Assembly: GCA_963665075.1 (NCBI GenBank)
Contig: OY762063.1
Coordinates: forward strand, 1,860,001-1,924,000
Length of the DNA: 64,000 nt
Reading direction: 5' to 3'
DNA from: JAPULR01 sp963665075
Lineage (GTDB): Bacteria; Chloroflexota; Dehalococcoidia; Lucifugimonadales; GCA-2712585
The notes under the pieces are model-generated. The model had not been told where the DNA came from and made no database searches. It was given only the letters and a program-made list of their open reading frames with translations. Positions 23,479-31,668 of this stretch are shown piece by piece. The position numbers were made by a program, and so were the translations under genes. The stretch's first letter is position 1; every line of letters starts with the position of its first letter.

Positions 23479-24819
23479 TCACCCTCCTACCTCTTCGTTC
23501 CAATCAAGCATTTTCACGTCAACAATCTGACCTGTCTCCATGCGGGGCAGGTCTTCGGGGCAGATGGCAAGGCCGTTGGCCCGCGCCATAGAAGTCAGGA
23601 TATTCGAACCCTGGGGGCCTGTGGGCGTGGCGTAGTAGCTTCCGTTTTGCCTGGCGACTCTTACGCGGGCGAAGACGCGGCGTCCGTCGAAGTTGATTAT
23701 CGGGCCCTTGAGTTCGGCGCGGATAGTGGGCTTCGCCAGGTCCGTCCGTCCAAGCATCCGAAGGATGGCGGGGCGGCCAAATTCTTCGAAGGCGACCATT
23801 GCGCTGACGGGGTTGCCGGGGAGGCCCAGGTGGGGCACCTGCCGGCCATTTTCGGCGTTGAGCATACCCCAGGCGAGGGGCTTGGCGGGGCGCATCCGCA
23901 CGGACCAGAAGTTGACCTTGCCGCGCTCGGCGAGGACGTCCTTGACGATGTCGTAGTCGCCCTTGGAGACGCCGGCGGAGGTGAGGAGCAGGTCGGCGGT
24001 CAGACCTTGGTTGAGCTTGCGGTGCATATCCTCCAGGTTGTCGCGGGCGATGCCGAGCATCACGGGGACGCCGCCGTAGCGCTGGACGGAGGCGGCGAGG
24101 CTGTAGCTGTTGCTGTCGTAGATATGACCGGGCCGGGCGGTTTCTCCGGGGGCCTGGAGTTCGTCGCCGGTGGCGAGGATGGCAATTCTGGGGCGGCGGA
24201 TGACGGATACGCTTTCGATGCCGAGGGAGGCCAGGACGCCAATTTCCGAGGGACGGAGGACGGCGCCGCGTTCCAGGACTTTTTCGCCAGCTTTTACGTC
24301 CTCGCCGGCGGGGCGGACGTGCGTCCCCAAGGGCTGGTCGACGAGGATGCCGATTTCTTTCATAGAGTCGCCGCGGGCTTTGCGCTCGACTTCGTCGGTT
24401 TCTTCGAAGGGGACGACGGTGTCGCAGCCTTCGGGGGTGGGGGCGCCGGTCATGATGCGGAGGGCGGTGCCGGGTTCGACGGGTCGGTCGGGAATCCGGC
24501 CCGCGGCGATTAAGCCGATGACGCGGAGGATGACGGGGTTGTCGGGGGACGCTTCCTGCACGTCCTGGTGGCGGAGGGCGTAGCCGTCCATAGCGGAGTT
24601 GTCGGACGGCGGGATGTTGAGGGGGGAGAAAACGTCTTCGGCGAGGGTCTGTCCGAGGGCGTCCAGGATGGGCTTGGTCTCGGGTTCGAGGGGGCTGAAG
24701 GCGGCGATTATGCGGTCGAAGGCGTCTTCTACGCTGAGCATGTCGGCGTGGTGGTGACCGCGACGGTGGGCGTGGCGGCGTCCCTTGCCGTGGTCGTGGC
24801 CGTGGTCGTGATGTTTCAT
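23479..24819 (-). CDS. moeA: Molybdopterin molybdotransferase MoeA with His-rich N-terminal tail
   Basis: This 446-residue protein inserts molybdate into adenylylated molybdopterin. Conserved segments are PPSDNSAMDGYA (about 70), GTALRIMTGAPTPEGCDTVV, the MoCF-like domain ILATGDEL ... GHIYDSNS and TSAGVSKGDYD, and GLPGNPVSAMV. The first 26 residues form an unusual run of His, Asp, Gly and Arg (eleven histidines) not part of the MoeA fold, perhaps metal storage or delivery. Its ATG overlaps the pheT stop (ATGA). Confidence 0.9.
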   Translation of the reverse strand: MKHHDHGHDHGKGRRHAHRRGHHHADMLSVEDAFDRIIAAFSPLEPETKPILDALGQTLAEDVFSPLNIPPSDNSAMDGYALRHQDVQEASPDNPVILRVIGLIAAGRIPDRPVEPGTALRIMTGAPTPEGCDTVVPFEETDEVERKARGDSMKEIGILVDQPLGTHVRPAGEDVKAGEKVLERGAVLRPSEIGVLASLGIESVSVIRRPRIAILATGDELQAPGETARPGHIYDSNSYSLAASVQRYGGVPVMLGIARDNLEDMHRKLNQGLTADLLLTSAGVSKGDYDIVKDVLAERGKVNFWSVRMRPAKPLAWGMLNAENGRQVPHLGLPGNPVSAMVAFEEFGRPAILRMLGRTDLAKPTIRAELKGPIINFDGRRVFARVRVARQNGSYYATPTGPQGSNILTSMARANGLAICPEDLPRMETGQIVDVKMLDWNEEVGG

Positions 24820-27233
24820 TCGCCAGCCTCTTCTGCGCCGCTGCGAAGGGTTGCGCCAACTTCCCGCTCCAGCAGGGAGAGGACGCGGGCGAGGCTTCTG
24901 TTCACGTCGCGGGCGGACAGGGTGCGGTTGGGGGCGCGGAAGTGGATGCGGTAGCCGAGGGAGACCTGGCCCGGCGGGGCTTCTTCGCCTTCGTAAACGT
25001 CGAACAGGACGGCGCGTTCCACGAGGGGCTGACCGTCGATTATTTGCTGGATGCGGGCGGCGGGGACGTCTCGTCCGACCAGAATGGAGATGTCGCGGAG
25101 GGAGGCGGGGAAGCGGGCGAGGGGTTTGACGGACGCGCGGGACTGGGGCAGGGCTTCAAACAGGCGGCTGACGTTGATTTCGAAGAAGACGACGGGCCCG
25201 TCCAACTCGAAGGCCTCCGCAACGAGGGGGTGAACTTCGCCCAGCGCGCCGACTTCGGCGCCGTTGACGGAGACGGAGGCGGCCTTGCCGGGGTGGAGGA
25301 AGTCGTCGGCGTGGGGGCTGAACTCGGCCTGAGCGCCCAAGCGTATAAGCAGGGATTCGACGATACCCTTGGCGTCGTAGAAGTCATAGTTGGCCGGGGC
25401 GGAAAGCCAACCCTCGCCGGTTCGCTGGCCGTGGAGAAGTCCGGCGGCGATTTCGGGTTCGTGGGGAAGGTCATCCTTCCGCTTCAGATAAACGCGTCCG
25501 ATTTCGAAGATGGCGACGGAGCGGGCATCGCGGGCGGCGTTGTAGGAGAGGGTGTTCAACAGGCTGGCGCGGAGGGTGGGCCTCATGTACTTGAAGTCGC
25601 GGCTCATGGGGTTGGCGACGGCGAGCAGGCCAGCGTCGTCGTCGGTGATTCGGGCCTTTTGGAGCACGTCGAGGCCGACGGCGGAGTAGCTGATGGTCTC
25701 ATTGAGGCCCTGCCAAACGAGAATGTCCCGCACGCGCTCGCGGAAGGCGCGGAGTTCCTGGCCCTCGTGGTGGGGGATGGCGGTGGAGAGCATTTCGGTG
25801 GGGATGGAGTCGTAGCCGACGATGCGGGCGACTTCCTCCACGAGGTCGTCTTCGATGGTGATGTCGCTGCGCCACGGGGGAGCGGAGGCGGTCAGGGAAT
25901 CTTCGTCCGCTTCCGCCTGAAATCCGAGGGAGGTCAGCACGGATTCGGCCTGCCGCATTCCGTGTTCCATGCCGAGGACTTGCTTCATTCGGGCGGTGGT
26001 GAGGAGCATGGGGCGCGGCTTTTCGCGTTCGGGGTAGACGTCGATGATGCCTTTGGCGACGGTGCCGCCGGCCACCTGCTGTATGAGTTGGGTGGCGCGG
26101 CGGAGGGCGAGGGGAGGGAGGTCGGGGCGGAGGCCTTTTTCGAAGCGGACAGTGGCTTCGGTGCGGAGGCTGAAGTCCGCGGCGGTGCGGCGGTTGTTGG
26201 AGGGGTCGAAGCTGGCGGACTCCAGGACAACGTCGGTGGTGGCGTCGGTGATGCCGCTGTCGAGGCCGCCGATGATGCCGCCGAGGGCGCGGGCGTCCCG
26301 GTCGTCGGCGATGACGAGATGGTCGGAGCCGAGGGGGATTTCGATTTCGTCCAGGGTGGTCATGGTCTCGCCGGTGTAGGCGCGGCGGACGTGGATGCGC
26401 CGGCGGAGGAGGGTTTCGTAGTCGAAGGCGTGGAGGGGCTGTCCGTATTCCAGCATGACGTAGTTGGTGACGTCCACCACGTTGTTGATGGGGCGAACGT
26501 CGGAGAGTTCCAGCCGCTTCCGGAGCCACTGGGGAGAGGGGCCGACGCGGATGCCGCGGATGAGGCTGGCGGTGTAGCGGGGGCAGAGGTCGGCGTCCTG
26601 GATGGTGACGGAGAGGAGGTTGCGGATTTCCTGGCCTTCTTCGGGGTAGACGACTTCGGGCTGGCGGACCTGGGAGCCGGTGAGGGCTGCGACTTCGTAG
26701 GCGACGCCGAGGACGGAGAGCCAGTCGGAGCGGTTGGGGGTGGGTTCGAGGTCGAGGATGGTGTCGCCGAGATAGTCGTCGAGGGCGGCGCCGACGGGGG
26801 CGTTGGAGGGGAGGACGAGGATGCCGTCGTGGTCGTCGCCGAGGCCGAGTTCCTTTTCGGAGCAGACCATGCCGCGGGAGACGACGCCGCGAATCTTGGC
26901 GGCCTTTAGCGGCCTGGGTTTGCCGCTGCGGGCGTCGATGAGGCGGGCGCCGACCTGGGCGAAGGCGATTTTCTGGCCCTGGGCCACGTTGGGGGCGCCG
27001 CAGACGACGCGGTGGGGGGCGTCTTCGCCCACGTCGACGGTGCACAACAACAGGCGGTCGGCGTTGGGGTGGCGTTCGACTTTTTCGACGAAGCCGACGG
27101 AGCAGTTGTCCCAGCCGCCGACGGTGATGACGTCGCCGACTTCGAGGCCGGCCATTGTGAGGCGCTGGGCGAGGTCTTCGGCGGGAACGTCGAAGTGCAC
27201 CAATTCTTTGAGCCAGGAGAGGGGGATTTTCAT
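24816..27233 (-). CDS. pheT: Phenylalanyl-tRNA synthetase beta subunit
   Basis: This 805-residue subunit has the full domain set. The EMAP-type tRNA-binding domain spans about 40-150 (VVCGAPNVAQGQKIAFA). The B3/B4 editing domain lies around 200-380 and B5 around 400-470. The catalytic-like core and a C-terminal FDX-ACB anticodon-binding domain follow (RFPASLRDISILVGRDVPA). Together with PheS it charges tRNA-Phe. It starts directly at the pheS stop (27233) and overlaps moeA at its 3' end. Confidence 0.96.
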   Translation of the reverse strand: MKIPLSWLKELVHFDVPAEDLAQRLTMAGLEVGDVITVGGWDNCSVGFVEKVERHPNADRLLLCTVDVGEDAPHRVVCGAPNVAQGQKIAFAQVGARLIDARSGKPRPLKAAKIRGVVSRGMVCSEKELGLGDDHDGILVLPSNAPVGAALDDYLGDTILDLEPTPNRSDWLSVLGVAYEVAALTGSQVRQPEVVYPEEGQEIRNLLSVTIQDADLCPRYTASLIRGIRVGPSPQWLRKRLELSDVRPINNVVDVTNYVMLEYGQPLHAFDYETLLRRRIHVRRAYTGETMTTLDEIEIPLGSDHLVIADDRDARALGGIIGGLDSGITDATTDVVLESASFDPSNNRRTAADFSLRTEATVRFEKGLRPDLPPLALRRATQLIQQVAGGTVAKGIIDVYPEREKPRPMLLTTARMKQVLGMEHGMRQAESVLTSLGFQAEADEDSLTASAPPWRSDITIEDDLVEEVARIVGYDSIPTEMLSTAIPHHEGQELRAFRERVRDILVWQGLNETISYSAVGLDVLQKARITDDDAGLLAVANPMSRDFKYMRPTLRASLLNTLSYNAARDARSVAIFEIGRVYLKRKDDLPHEPEIAAGLLHGQRTGEGWLSAPANYDFYDAKGIVESLLIRLGAQAEFSPHADDFLHPGKAASVSVNGAEVGALGEVHPLVAEAFELDGPVVFFEINVSRLFEALPQSRASVKPLARFPASLRDISILVGRDVPAARIQQIIDGQPLVERAVLFDVYEGEEAPPGQVSLGYRIHFRAPNRTLSARDVNRSLARVLSLLEREVGATLRSGAEEAGE

Positions 27234-28306
27234 CAGAACTGGCCGAGGAAGCGGAGGTCGTTGGAGTAGAAGAGGCGGATGTCTTCGATGCCGTACTTGA
27301 GCATGGCGACGCGGTCGGGGCCGACGCCGAAGGCGAAGCCGGTGTATATGGAGGGGTCGTAGCCAACGTCGGAGAGGACTTTGGGGTGGACCATGCCGGC
27401 GCCGAGGATTTCAATCCAGCCGGCCTCGCGGCAGACGGCGCAACCCTTGCCGTTTGCGCTGCCCTGTCCTTCGCAGGCGAAGCAGTCGATGGACATGTCC
27501 ACGCCGGGTTCGACGAAGGGGAAGTAGTCGCAGCGGAAGCGGACTTTGCGGCGGGCGCCGAAGACGCGGCGGGCGAATTCGTAGAGGGTGCCCTTGAGGT
27601 GGGCCATCGTGATGCCCTTGTCGACGGCGAGGCCCTCAATCTGGTGGAAGTGCCACTCGTGGGTGGCGTCGGTGGCCTCGTAGCGGTAGACCTTGCCGGG
27701 GACGACGACGCGCACGGGGGGATCGGTCTTTTCCATAGTGCGGGCCTGCATGGGGGAGGTGTGGGTGCGGAGGAGCATGGACTGGCGGCCCTCGGCGTCC
27801 TTGTGGTCAATCCAGAGGGTGTTGAACATATCTCTCGCGGGATGGTCGGATGGGATGTTCAGCATTTCGAAGTTGTAGCGGTCCCACTCGACTTCCGGGC
27901 CTTCGACGACCTGGAATCCCATTGAGACGAAGGCGTCGCACATTTCGCGGATAATCTGGGTGAGGGGGTGGTAGCGGCCCACGGGGGCAGGACGGCCGGG
28001 GCGGGTGACGTCTATCTGGTCATGCTCGGCGAGGAGGGCGAAGCGGCCTTCGCGGACGCGACGGCGGGCCTGGTCGAGTTCCTGTTCGAGGAGGGTCTTG
28101 GCGCGGTTGGCTTCCCGGCCGGCGGCGCGGCGGTCTTCGGGGGGAAGGGAGCCGAGGGTACGGAGGACGGCGGTGAGGCGGCCGCGGCGGCCCAGGAATC
28201 GGACGCGCCATTCTTCGAGGGCGTCTTCGGAGGCGAGGCCCGCGAGTTCCCGCAAGGCGTCGCTCTGCGCCCGACCGAGGTCTGCGATGAGTTGCGATGA
28301 TTTCAT
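27233..28306 (-). CDS. pheS: Phenylalanyl-tRNA synthetase alpha subunit
   Basis: This 357-residue class II catalytic subunit starts at ATG 28306. The N-terminal coiled coil is followed by motif 1 (MGFQVVEGPEVEWDRYNFE), motif 2 (GKVYRYEATDATHEWHFHQIEGL) and motif 3 (GFAFGVGPDRVAML). A four-Cys loop (CFACEGQG...CAVC), usual in many PheS proteins, could bind zinc. A longer open frame to 28489 runs through the promoter and is rejected. The operon order is pheS, pheT, moeA, orf. Confidence 0.95.
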   Translation of the reverse strand: MKSSQLIADLGRAQSDALRELAGLASEDALEEWRVRFLGRRGRLTAVLRTLGSLPPEDRRAAGREANRAKTLLEQELDQARRRVREGRFALLAEHDQIDVTRPGRPAPVGRYHPLTQIIREMCDAFVSMGFQVVEGPEVEWDRYNFEMLNIPSDHPARDMFNTLWIDHKDAEGRQSMLLRTHTSPMQARTMEKTDPPVRVVVPGKVYRYEATDATHEWHFHQIEGLAVDKGITMAHLKGTLYEFARRVFGARRKVRFRCDYFPFVEPGVDMSIDCFACEGQGSANGKGCAVCREAGWIEILGAGMVHPKVLSDVGYDPSIYTGFAFGVGPDRVAMLKYGIEDIRLFYSNDLRFLGQF

Positions 28307-28367
28307 GGAAGCCGCCGGGGCTCGCGGGAGGGCGGCTGGGTCTTCAGCGGGTGAGGCATAGGGGTCA

Positions 28368-28396
28368 ATTATAGAATTGGGCGTGGCAGGGGTCAA
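28368..28396 (-). promoter_or_regulatory. Promoter of the pheST-moeA operon
   Basis: On the minus strand, TTGACC (28391-28396) and a perfect TATAAT (28368-28373) are spaced 17 bp apart. The predicted start, near 28361, gives a leader of about 55 nt before the pheS ATG. Confidence 0.75.
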
Positions 28397-28636
28397 GGAA
28401 CAGCCCCCTGTTGTAGCAGGGGGCCAAGAGGTTACCGGGACACAACCCACGCTACGCTCTCGGTACACCCCTTGGGCGGAGTGCACCAAGTAGCTGAGCC
28501 GGAAAGGGTCAGATGGTCACATTCGCTTCATTCTCATCTCTGGGTGGCGAGGAGACATCTCCCCGGTAAATCTTTCTGGTATCTGGTAGTACCTGCCATC
28601 CCTCCGTAGAGACGTCATCTGATCCTACTCCCATCT
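28397..28636. other. Non-coding region with stable hairpins upstream of pheS
   Basis: No gene is recognised in these 240 bp. Two strong hairpins lie side by side. One is AGCCCCCTG/CAGGGGGC at 28402-28424. The other is a long imperfect stem from CCAAGAGGTTACCG to CGGTACACCCCTTGG, about 28424-28472. They are upstream of the pheS promoter, so they are not part of its leader. They could be a small RNA on either strand, the terminator of something now lost, or a relic. No T-box motif was found here. Confidence 0.45.
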
Positions 28637-29437
28637 CTACCTCTCTCCATGTAACTCGTTCTTCTGAATCCATTCAAAACCTCCTCTTCCAGTTATTGTG
28701 GCTAGCTCAACATACCCACCTACACCACGAATAGGCGCTTGGACAAAACTTTGCGCTGTAATTGTAGTTCTCACAACGAATGCAGCGAGATTGATGCAGT
28801 CCTGTAGGGGCAATGCATCATAAGGAATTCTATATGCCAATTCAGGCACCAACTTCTGGAGGATGGCAGCCACGTCCCCTGGAGGCATGTTTAATTCCTT
28901 CGCCAGCTTCCCAGCTAAATCTGAATCGAAACCATTGATGATCCGCTGAGTTATTCGCCATTGTCCTCCCCACGACATTCCGCATTGACTCCCAGGATGA
29001 ACCTGTACAGGGTCAGGTCTATGTGGGACGTTGAAACGATAAATTTCTCCGTGGAGCTCTCCCTCGTTGTACCCACCAAGAATAAACTCTATCCCATCAC
29101 TTTGACTACCTTCAATACCGCTCGACTGTTTCCACAAAGTGCCAAGAAAATTACTGAGCCTTTTTGCATACTCTTCAGTGGAAAGACGAGCATTGCCAAA
29201 AACAGTCTCTAGCATAGAAGAGTATTCGCGTATGGGTAGACCGAGCAAATTTGCCTGACCATACGTCACAGCTCCCACGAAGTTATGAGGCGGGTCAAAA
29301 GACAATATTTTAGACGCGTTGTCGAAGTGGACAATCGTTGTATCCACAAAAGCTGGGTCCTTCATTCGCAAAGTGAGCCTAGTATCTGCCCCAAAAACTA
29401 TTCCTTCAGCACCCTTGACTACTACTCCAAGAGACAT
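28637..29437 (-). CDS. Proteasome-like Ntn-hydrolase family protein
   Basis: This 266-residue protein starts at ATG 29437 after AAGGAGG. The N-terminus SLGVVVKGAEGIVFGADTRLTL strongly resembles the start of proteasome beta/HslV-type subunits (TT.VG.K..DGVVLAAD.R.T). The conserved Asp is in ADTR and a candidate Lys33 equivalent in NASKILSF. Removal of Met would expose Ser1 as a possible nucleophile in place of Thr1, with no propeptide. GC is lower than the flanks. The usual proteasome partners (alpha subunit, ATPase, Pup) are absent from the window. Function unknown. Confidence 0.6.
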   Translation of the reverse strand: MSLGVVVKGAEGIVFGADTRLTLRMKDPAFVDTTIVHFDNASKILSFDPPHNFVGAVTYGQANLLGLPIREYSSMLETVFGNARLSTEEYAKRLSNFLGTLWKQSSGIEGSQSDGIEFILGGYNEGELHGEIYRFNVPHRPDPVQVHPGSQCGMSWGGQWRITQRIINGFDSDLAGKLAKELNMPPGDVAAILQKLVPELAYRIPYDALPLQDCINLAAFVVRTTITAQSFVQAPIRGVGGYVELATITGRGGFEWIQKNELHGER

Positions 29438-29544
29438 ACAACCTCCTTGTTCCTTAAGTGTATATTGTATACCAATTTGGCACTGACTTGCACAGACACA
29501 CAAAGCGAATAGGCTGTTAGAATGAGGGAGACGGCCTAGCGGGT

Positions 29545-29619
29545 TGGAGTGGACGATGGGATTCGAACCCACGACGTCTTGCTTGGGAAGCAAGCACTCT
29601 GCCACTGAGTTGCGCCCGC
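29545..29619 (-). tRNA. tRNA-Gly (anticodon CCC)
   Basis: The minus strand folds into a cloverleaf. The acceptor 5' strand is GCGGGCG, the D-arm ACTC..GAGT, the anticodon stem-loop CTTGC-TTCCCAA-GCAAG (anticodon CCC, glycine), and the T-arm has GGTTCGAATCC. The 3' strand is CGTCCAC with discriminator T and an encoded CCA. Acceptor pair 2-71 is a C-A mismatch and pair 5-68 is G-U. Confidence 0.9.
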
Positions 29620-29723
29620 AACATTCAGGCAAGGCCGAGCTTGAGCAACGATGGTGATACGCCCCTCCGAACATTGTCAATCAAAAACCCTGAAGACCCC
29701 ATCCACATACGGACACATTGGCA

Positions 29724-29753
29724 TTGACACCCCAACCCCGCTAGCCGTAGAAT
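29724..29753 (+). promoter_or_regulatory. Promoter of the rplU operon, predicting a leaderless start
   Basis: TTGACA (29724-29729) and TAGAAT (29748-29753) are spaced 18 bp apart. Transcription would begin near 29760, two to four bases before the rplU ATG at 29763, where no ribosome binding site is present. Confidence 0.7.
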
Positions 29754-29762
29754 TTATTGGTT

Positions 29763-30101
29763 ATGGATTATGCGATATTCAAAACGGGCGGGAAGCAGTA
29801 CCGGGTTTCGCCGGGCGACGTTATCGACGTGGACAAGCTGACCGTGGAGCCCGGCGCGGAGATTGAGCTGGACCAGGTGCTCGCCTTCTCCAAGGACGGC
29901 GAGGTCAGCATCGGCAGGCCGCTTCTCGACGGCGTGAAGGTCATCGCCCACGTGCAGCAGCAGTACCGGGACAAGAAGATCCGGGTGTTCAAGTACAAGT
30001 CCAAGACTCGATATCGCCGGATGCGGGGGCATCGTCAGCCCTACACCCGGTTGCAGATAGTCGAGCTAGCCCAGGACCAGGAGGAAGACGATGGCTCATA
30101 A
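29763..30101 (+). CDS. rplU: Ribosomal protein bL21
   Basis: This 112-residue protein has the canonical bL21 features: YAIFKTGGKQYRV at the N-terminus, GD-x-I-x-V-x-KL, and the C-terminal signature KKIRVFKYKSKTRYRRMRGHRQPYT. It binds 23S rRNA in the large subunit. The ATG at 29763 has no Shine-Dalgarno sequence and lies at the predicted transcription start. The 3' end overlaps rpmA by 11 bp. Confidence 0.97.
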   Translation: MDYAIFKTGGKQYRVSPGDVIDVDKLTVEPGAEIELDQVLAFSKDGEVSIGRPLLDGVKVIAHVQQQYRDKKIRVFKYKSKTRYRRMRGHRQPYTRLQIVELAQDQEEDDGS

Positions 30102-30354
30102 GAAGGCGGGCGGAAGCTCCCGCAACGGTCGGAACAGCCCAGGCCAGCGGTTGGGCGTCAAGAAGTTCGGCGGGGAGAGGGTCATCGCCGGCAACATCAT
30201 CATGCGTCAGCGGGGCACCAAGATCATGCCGGGGCGCAACGTGGGCATGGGCAAGGACCACACTCTCTATTCCCTCATCGACGGCGCCGTCAAGTTCGAG
30301 TGGGCCTCGAAGGGGAAGCGGCGCGCCAGCGTCTATCCCCTGGGGGTCGCATAG
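30091..30354 (+). CDS. rpmA: Ribosomal protein bL27
   Basis: This 87-residue protein begins AHKKAGGSSRNGRNSPGQRLGVK, the N-terminal arm that reaches the peptidyl transferase centre, followed by IMRQRGTK and PG-x-NVGMGKDHTL. It has no N-terminal cleaved extension of the Firmicutes type. It overlaps rplU, behind an AGGAGGAAG site inside that gene. Confidence 0.97.
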   Translation: MAHKKAGGSSRNGRNSPGQRLGVKKFGGERVIAGNIIMRQRGTKIMPGRNVGMGKDHTLYSLIDGAVKFEWASKGKRRASVYPLGVA

Positions 30355-30363
30355 GTCAAAGGC

Positions 30364-30570
30364 ATGAAAAAGGACATTCACCCAACTTTCTACCGCGACG
30401 CCGTGGTCACCTGCTCCTGCGGCAACGTGTTCACCACGGGCGCCACCAGGCAGGCCCTGCGGGTGGAGCTTTGCAACAAGTGCCATCCCTTCTACACGGG
30501 CGAGCAGCGCATCGTGGACACGGAGGGTCGCGTTGAGCGGCTCCGACGTCGGTTTGGCCTCAAAGCCTAG
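30364..30570 (+). CDS. rpmE: Ribosomal protein bL31 (zinc-binding form)
   Basis: This 68-residue protein has KKDIHPTFY at its start and cysteines in CSCG and CNKCHPFYTG, the zinc-binding C+ version of bL31. It is the third gene of the rplU operon, 9 bp after rpmA. Confidence 0.97.
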   Translation: MKKDIHPTFYRDAVVTCSCGNVFTTGATRQALRVELCNKCHPFYTGEQRIVDTEGRVERLRRRFGLKA

Positions 30571-30623
30571 CGCAACGCCGCCGATCATCTTCCCAGCCGG
30601 TCGACACGCCAGCGAGTTCAGCC

Positions 30624-31604
30624 TTGGATAAGCCACGCGCCATATACGGCGGACAGGCCGTCATCGAAGGCGTGATGATTCGCGGGCAGCGGTTCTTCAG
30701 CCTGGCCGTCCGACGGCTGGACGGGACCATCTATCGCACCGCCGAGCCTTTGAGCACTTTCTATACGGGAAAGCTGCGGCGGATTCCGTTGCTGCGGGGA
30801 GTGGTAGTGCTGGCGGAGACGTTGATGTTGGGGATGAAGGTTCTCAGCCGGTCGGCCAACATCGCGGTGGAGGACCAGTCGCAGGGGGAGCAGAAGGAGC
30901 TGGGGGGCTGGGTGCTGTTCCTGTCGCTGGGGATTTCAATGCTGATTGGCGTCGGGATTTTCTTCCTGATGCCGTTATTCGCCGCGCGTTCGCTGGACAT
31001 CTGGATAGCGCCCGGGCCGCTGGGCGACTTCGTCAGCAACTTCGTGGAGGGGCTGCTGCGGCTGGGGTTGCTGGTGGGGTACATCGCGGTGATTGGGTTG
31101 ATGAAGGACATCAAGCGGGTGTTCGCCTATCACGGCGCGGAGCACATGACCATACACGCCTACGAACGGGGGCTGCCGCTGAACGTGGACAACATACGGC
31201 CATTTTCGACGGCGCATCCGCGGTGCGGCACGGCCTTCCTGCTGACGGTGGGGGTGGTGGCGATTTTCATATTTTCGCTGCTGGGCAGGCCGGACATATA
31301 TTGGGCGATTCTATCGCGGATACTGCTGATTCCGGTGATTGCGGGGGCGAGCTACGAGGTCATCCGGTTTGCGGGGCTGCGACAGGGGAATCCCATTTCG
31401 ACGATTCTGTCCGCGCCGGGAATGGCGCTGCAACGATTGACGACGCGGCGGCCCGACGACGACCAGATTGAGGTAGCGATAGTGGCTATGAACGCCGCGC
31501 TGGATGCGGATGAGGGGCGGGGTGAAGGGGCTGCGGGGGAGAGTGTTGTCGGAAGCGAGGTTCACCCCCATCCCAACCTTCCTCCGTCAAGAGGGAAGGG
31601 ATAA
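30624..31604 (+). CDS. DUF1385 family membrane protein (YqhQ-like)
   Basis: This 326-residue protein starts at TTG 30624. IYGGQAVIEGVMIRG and YHGAEHMTIHAYE are the defining DUF1385 motifs, with four or so hydrophobic segments between about 95 and 260. The role is unknown. It commonly follows rpmE and precedes prfA or prmC. The last residues (EVHPHPNLPPSRGKG) are encoded by a family C dispersed repeat (31565-31601) that has fused to the reading frame, so the original C-terminus is altered. Confidence 0.88.
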   Translation: MDKPRAIYGGQAVIEGVMIRGQRFFSLAVRRLDGTIYRTAEPLSTFYTGKLRRIPLLRGVVVLAETLMLGMKVLSRSANIAVEDQSQGEQKELGGWVLFLSLGISMLIGVGIFFLMPLFAARSLDIWIAPGPLGDFVSNFVEGLLRLGLLVGYIAVIGLMKDIKRVFAYHGAEHMTIHAYERGLPLNVDNIRPFSTAHPRCGTAFLLTVGVVAIFIFSLLGRPDIYWAILSRILLIPVIAGASYEVIRFAGLRQGNPISTILSAPGMALQRLTTRRPDDDQIEVAIVAMNAALDADEGRGEGAAGESVVGSEVHPHPNLPPSRGKG

Positions 31605-31634
31605 GATGGATTCCCGCTTGCGCGGGAATGACGG
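31565..31634. repeat. Family C and family A repeats
   Basis: A family C copy (31565-31601) overlaps the 3' end of the DUF1385 gene and is followed by a family A palindrome (31609-31634, GATTCCCGC / GCGGGAATG). Confidence 0.8.
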
Positions 31635-31668
31635 ATGGGTTGAGGGGGAAGGGGCTTAGGGGAACGTT

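Noticed and set aside
28307..28636. T-box riboswitch for pheS
   Set aside because: Although PheS T-boxes are common, no GGTGGTACCGCG-type sequence is present, and the hairpins lie upstream of the predicted promoter.
29438..29680. N-terminal extension of the proteasome-like protein
   Set aside because: It would run through the tRNA-Gly gene; ATG 29437 with AAGGAGG is the real start.
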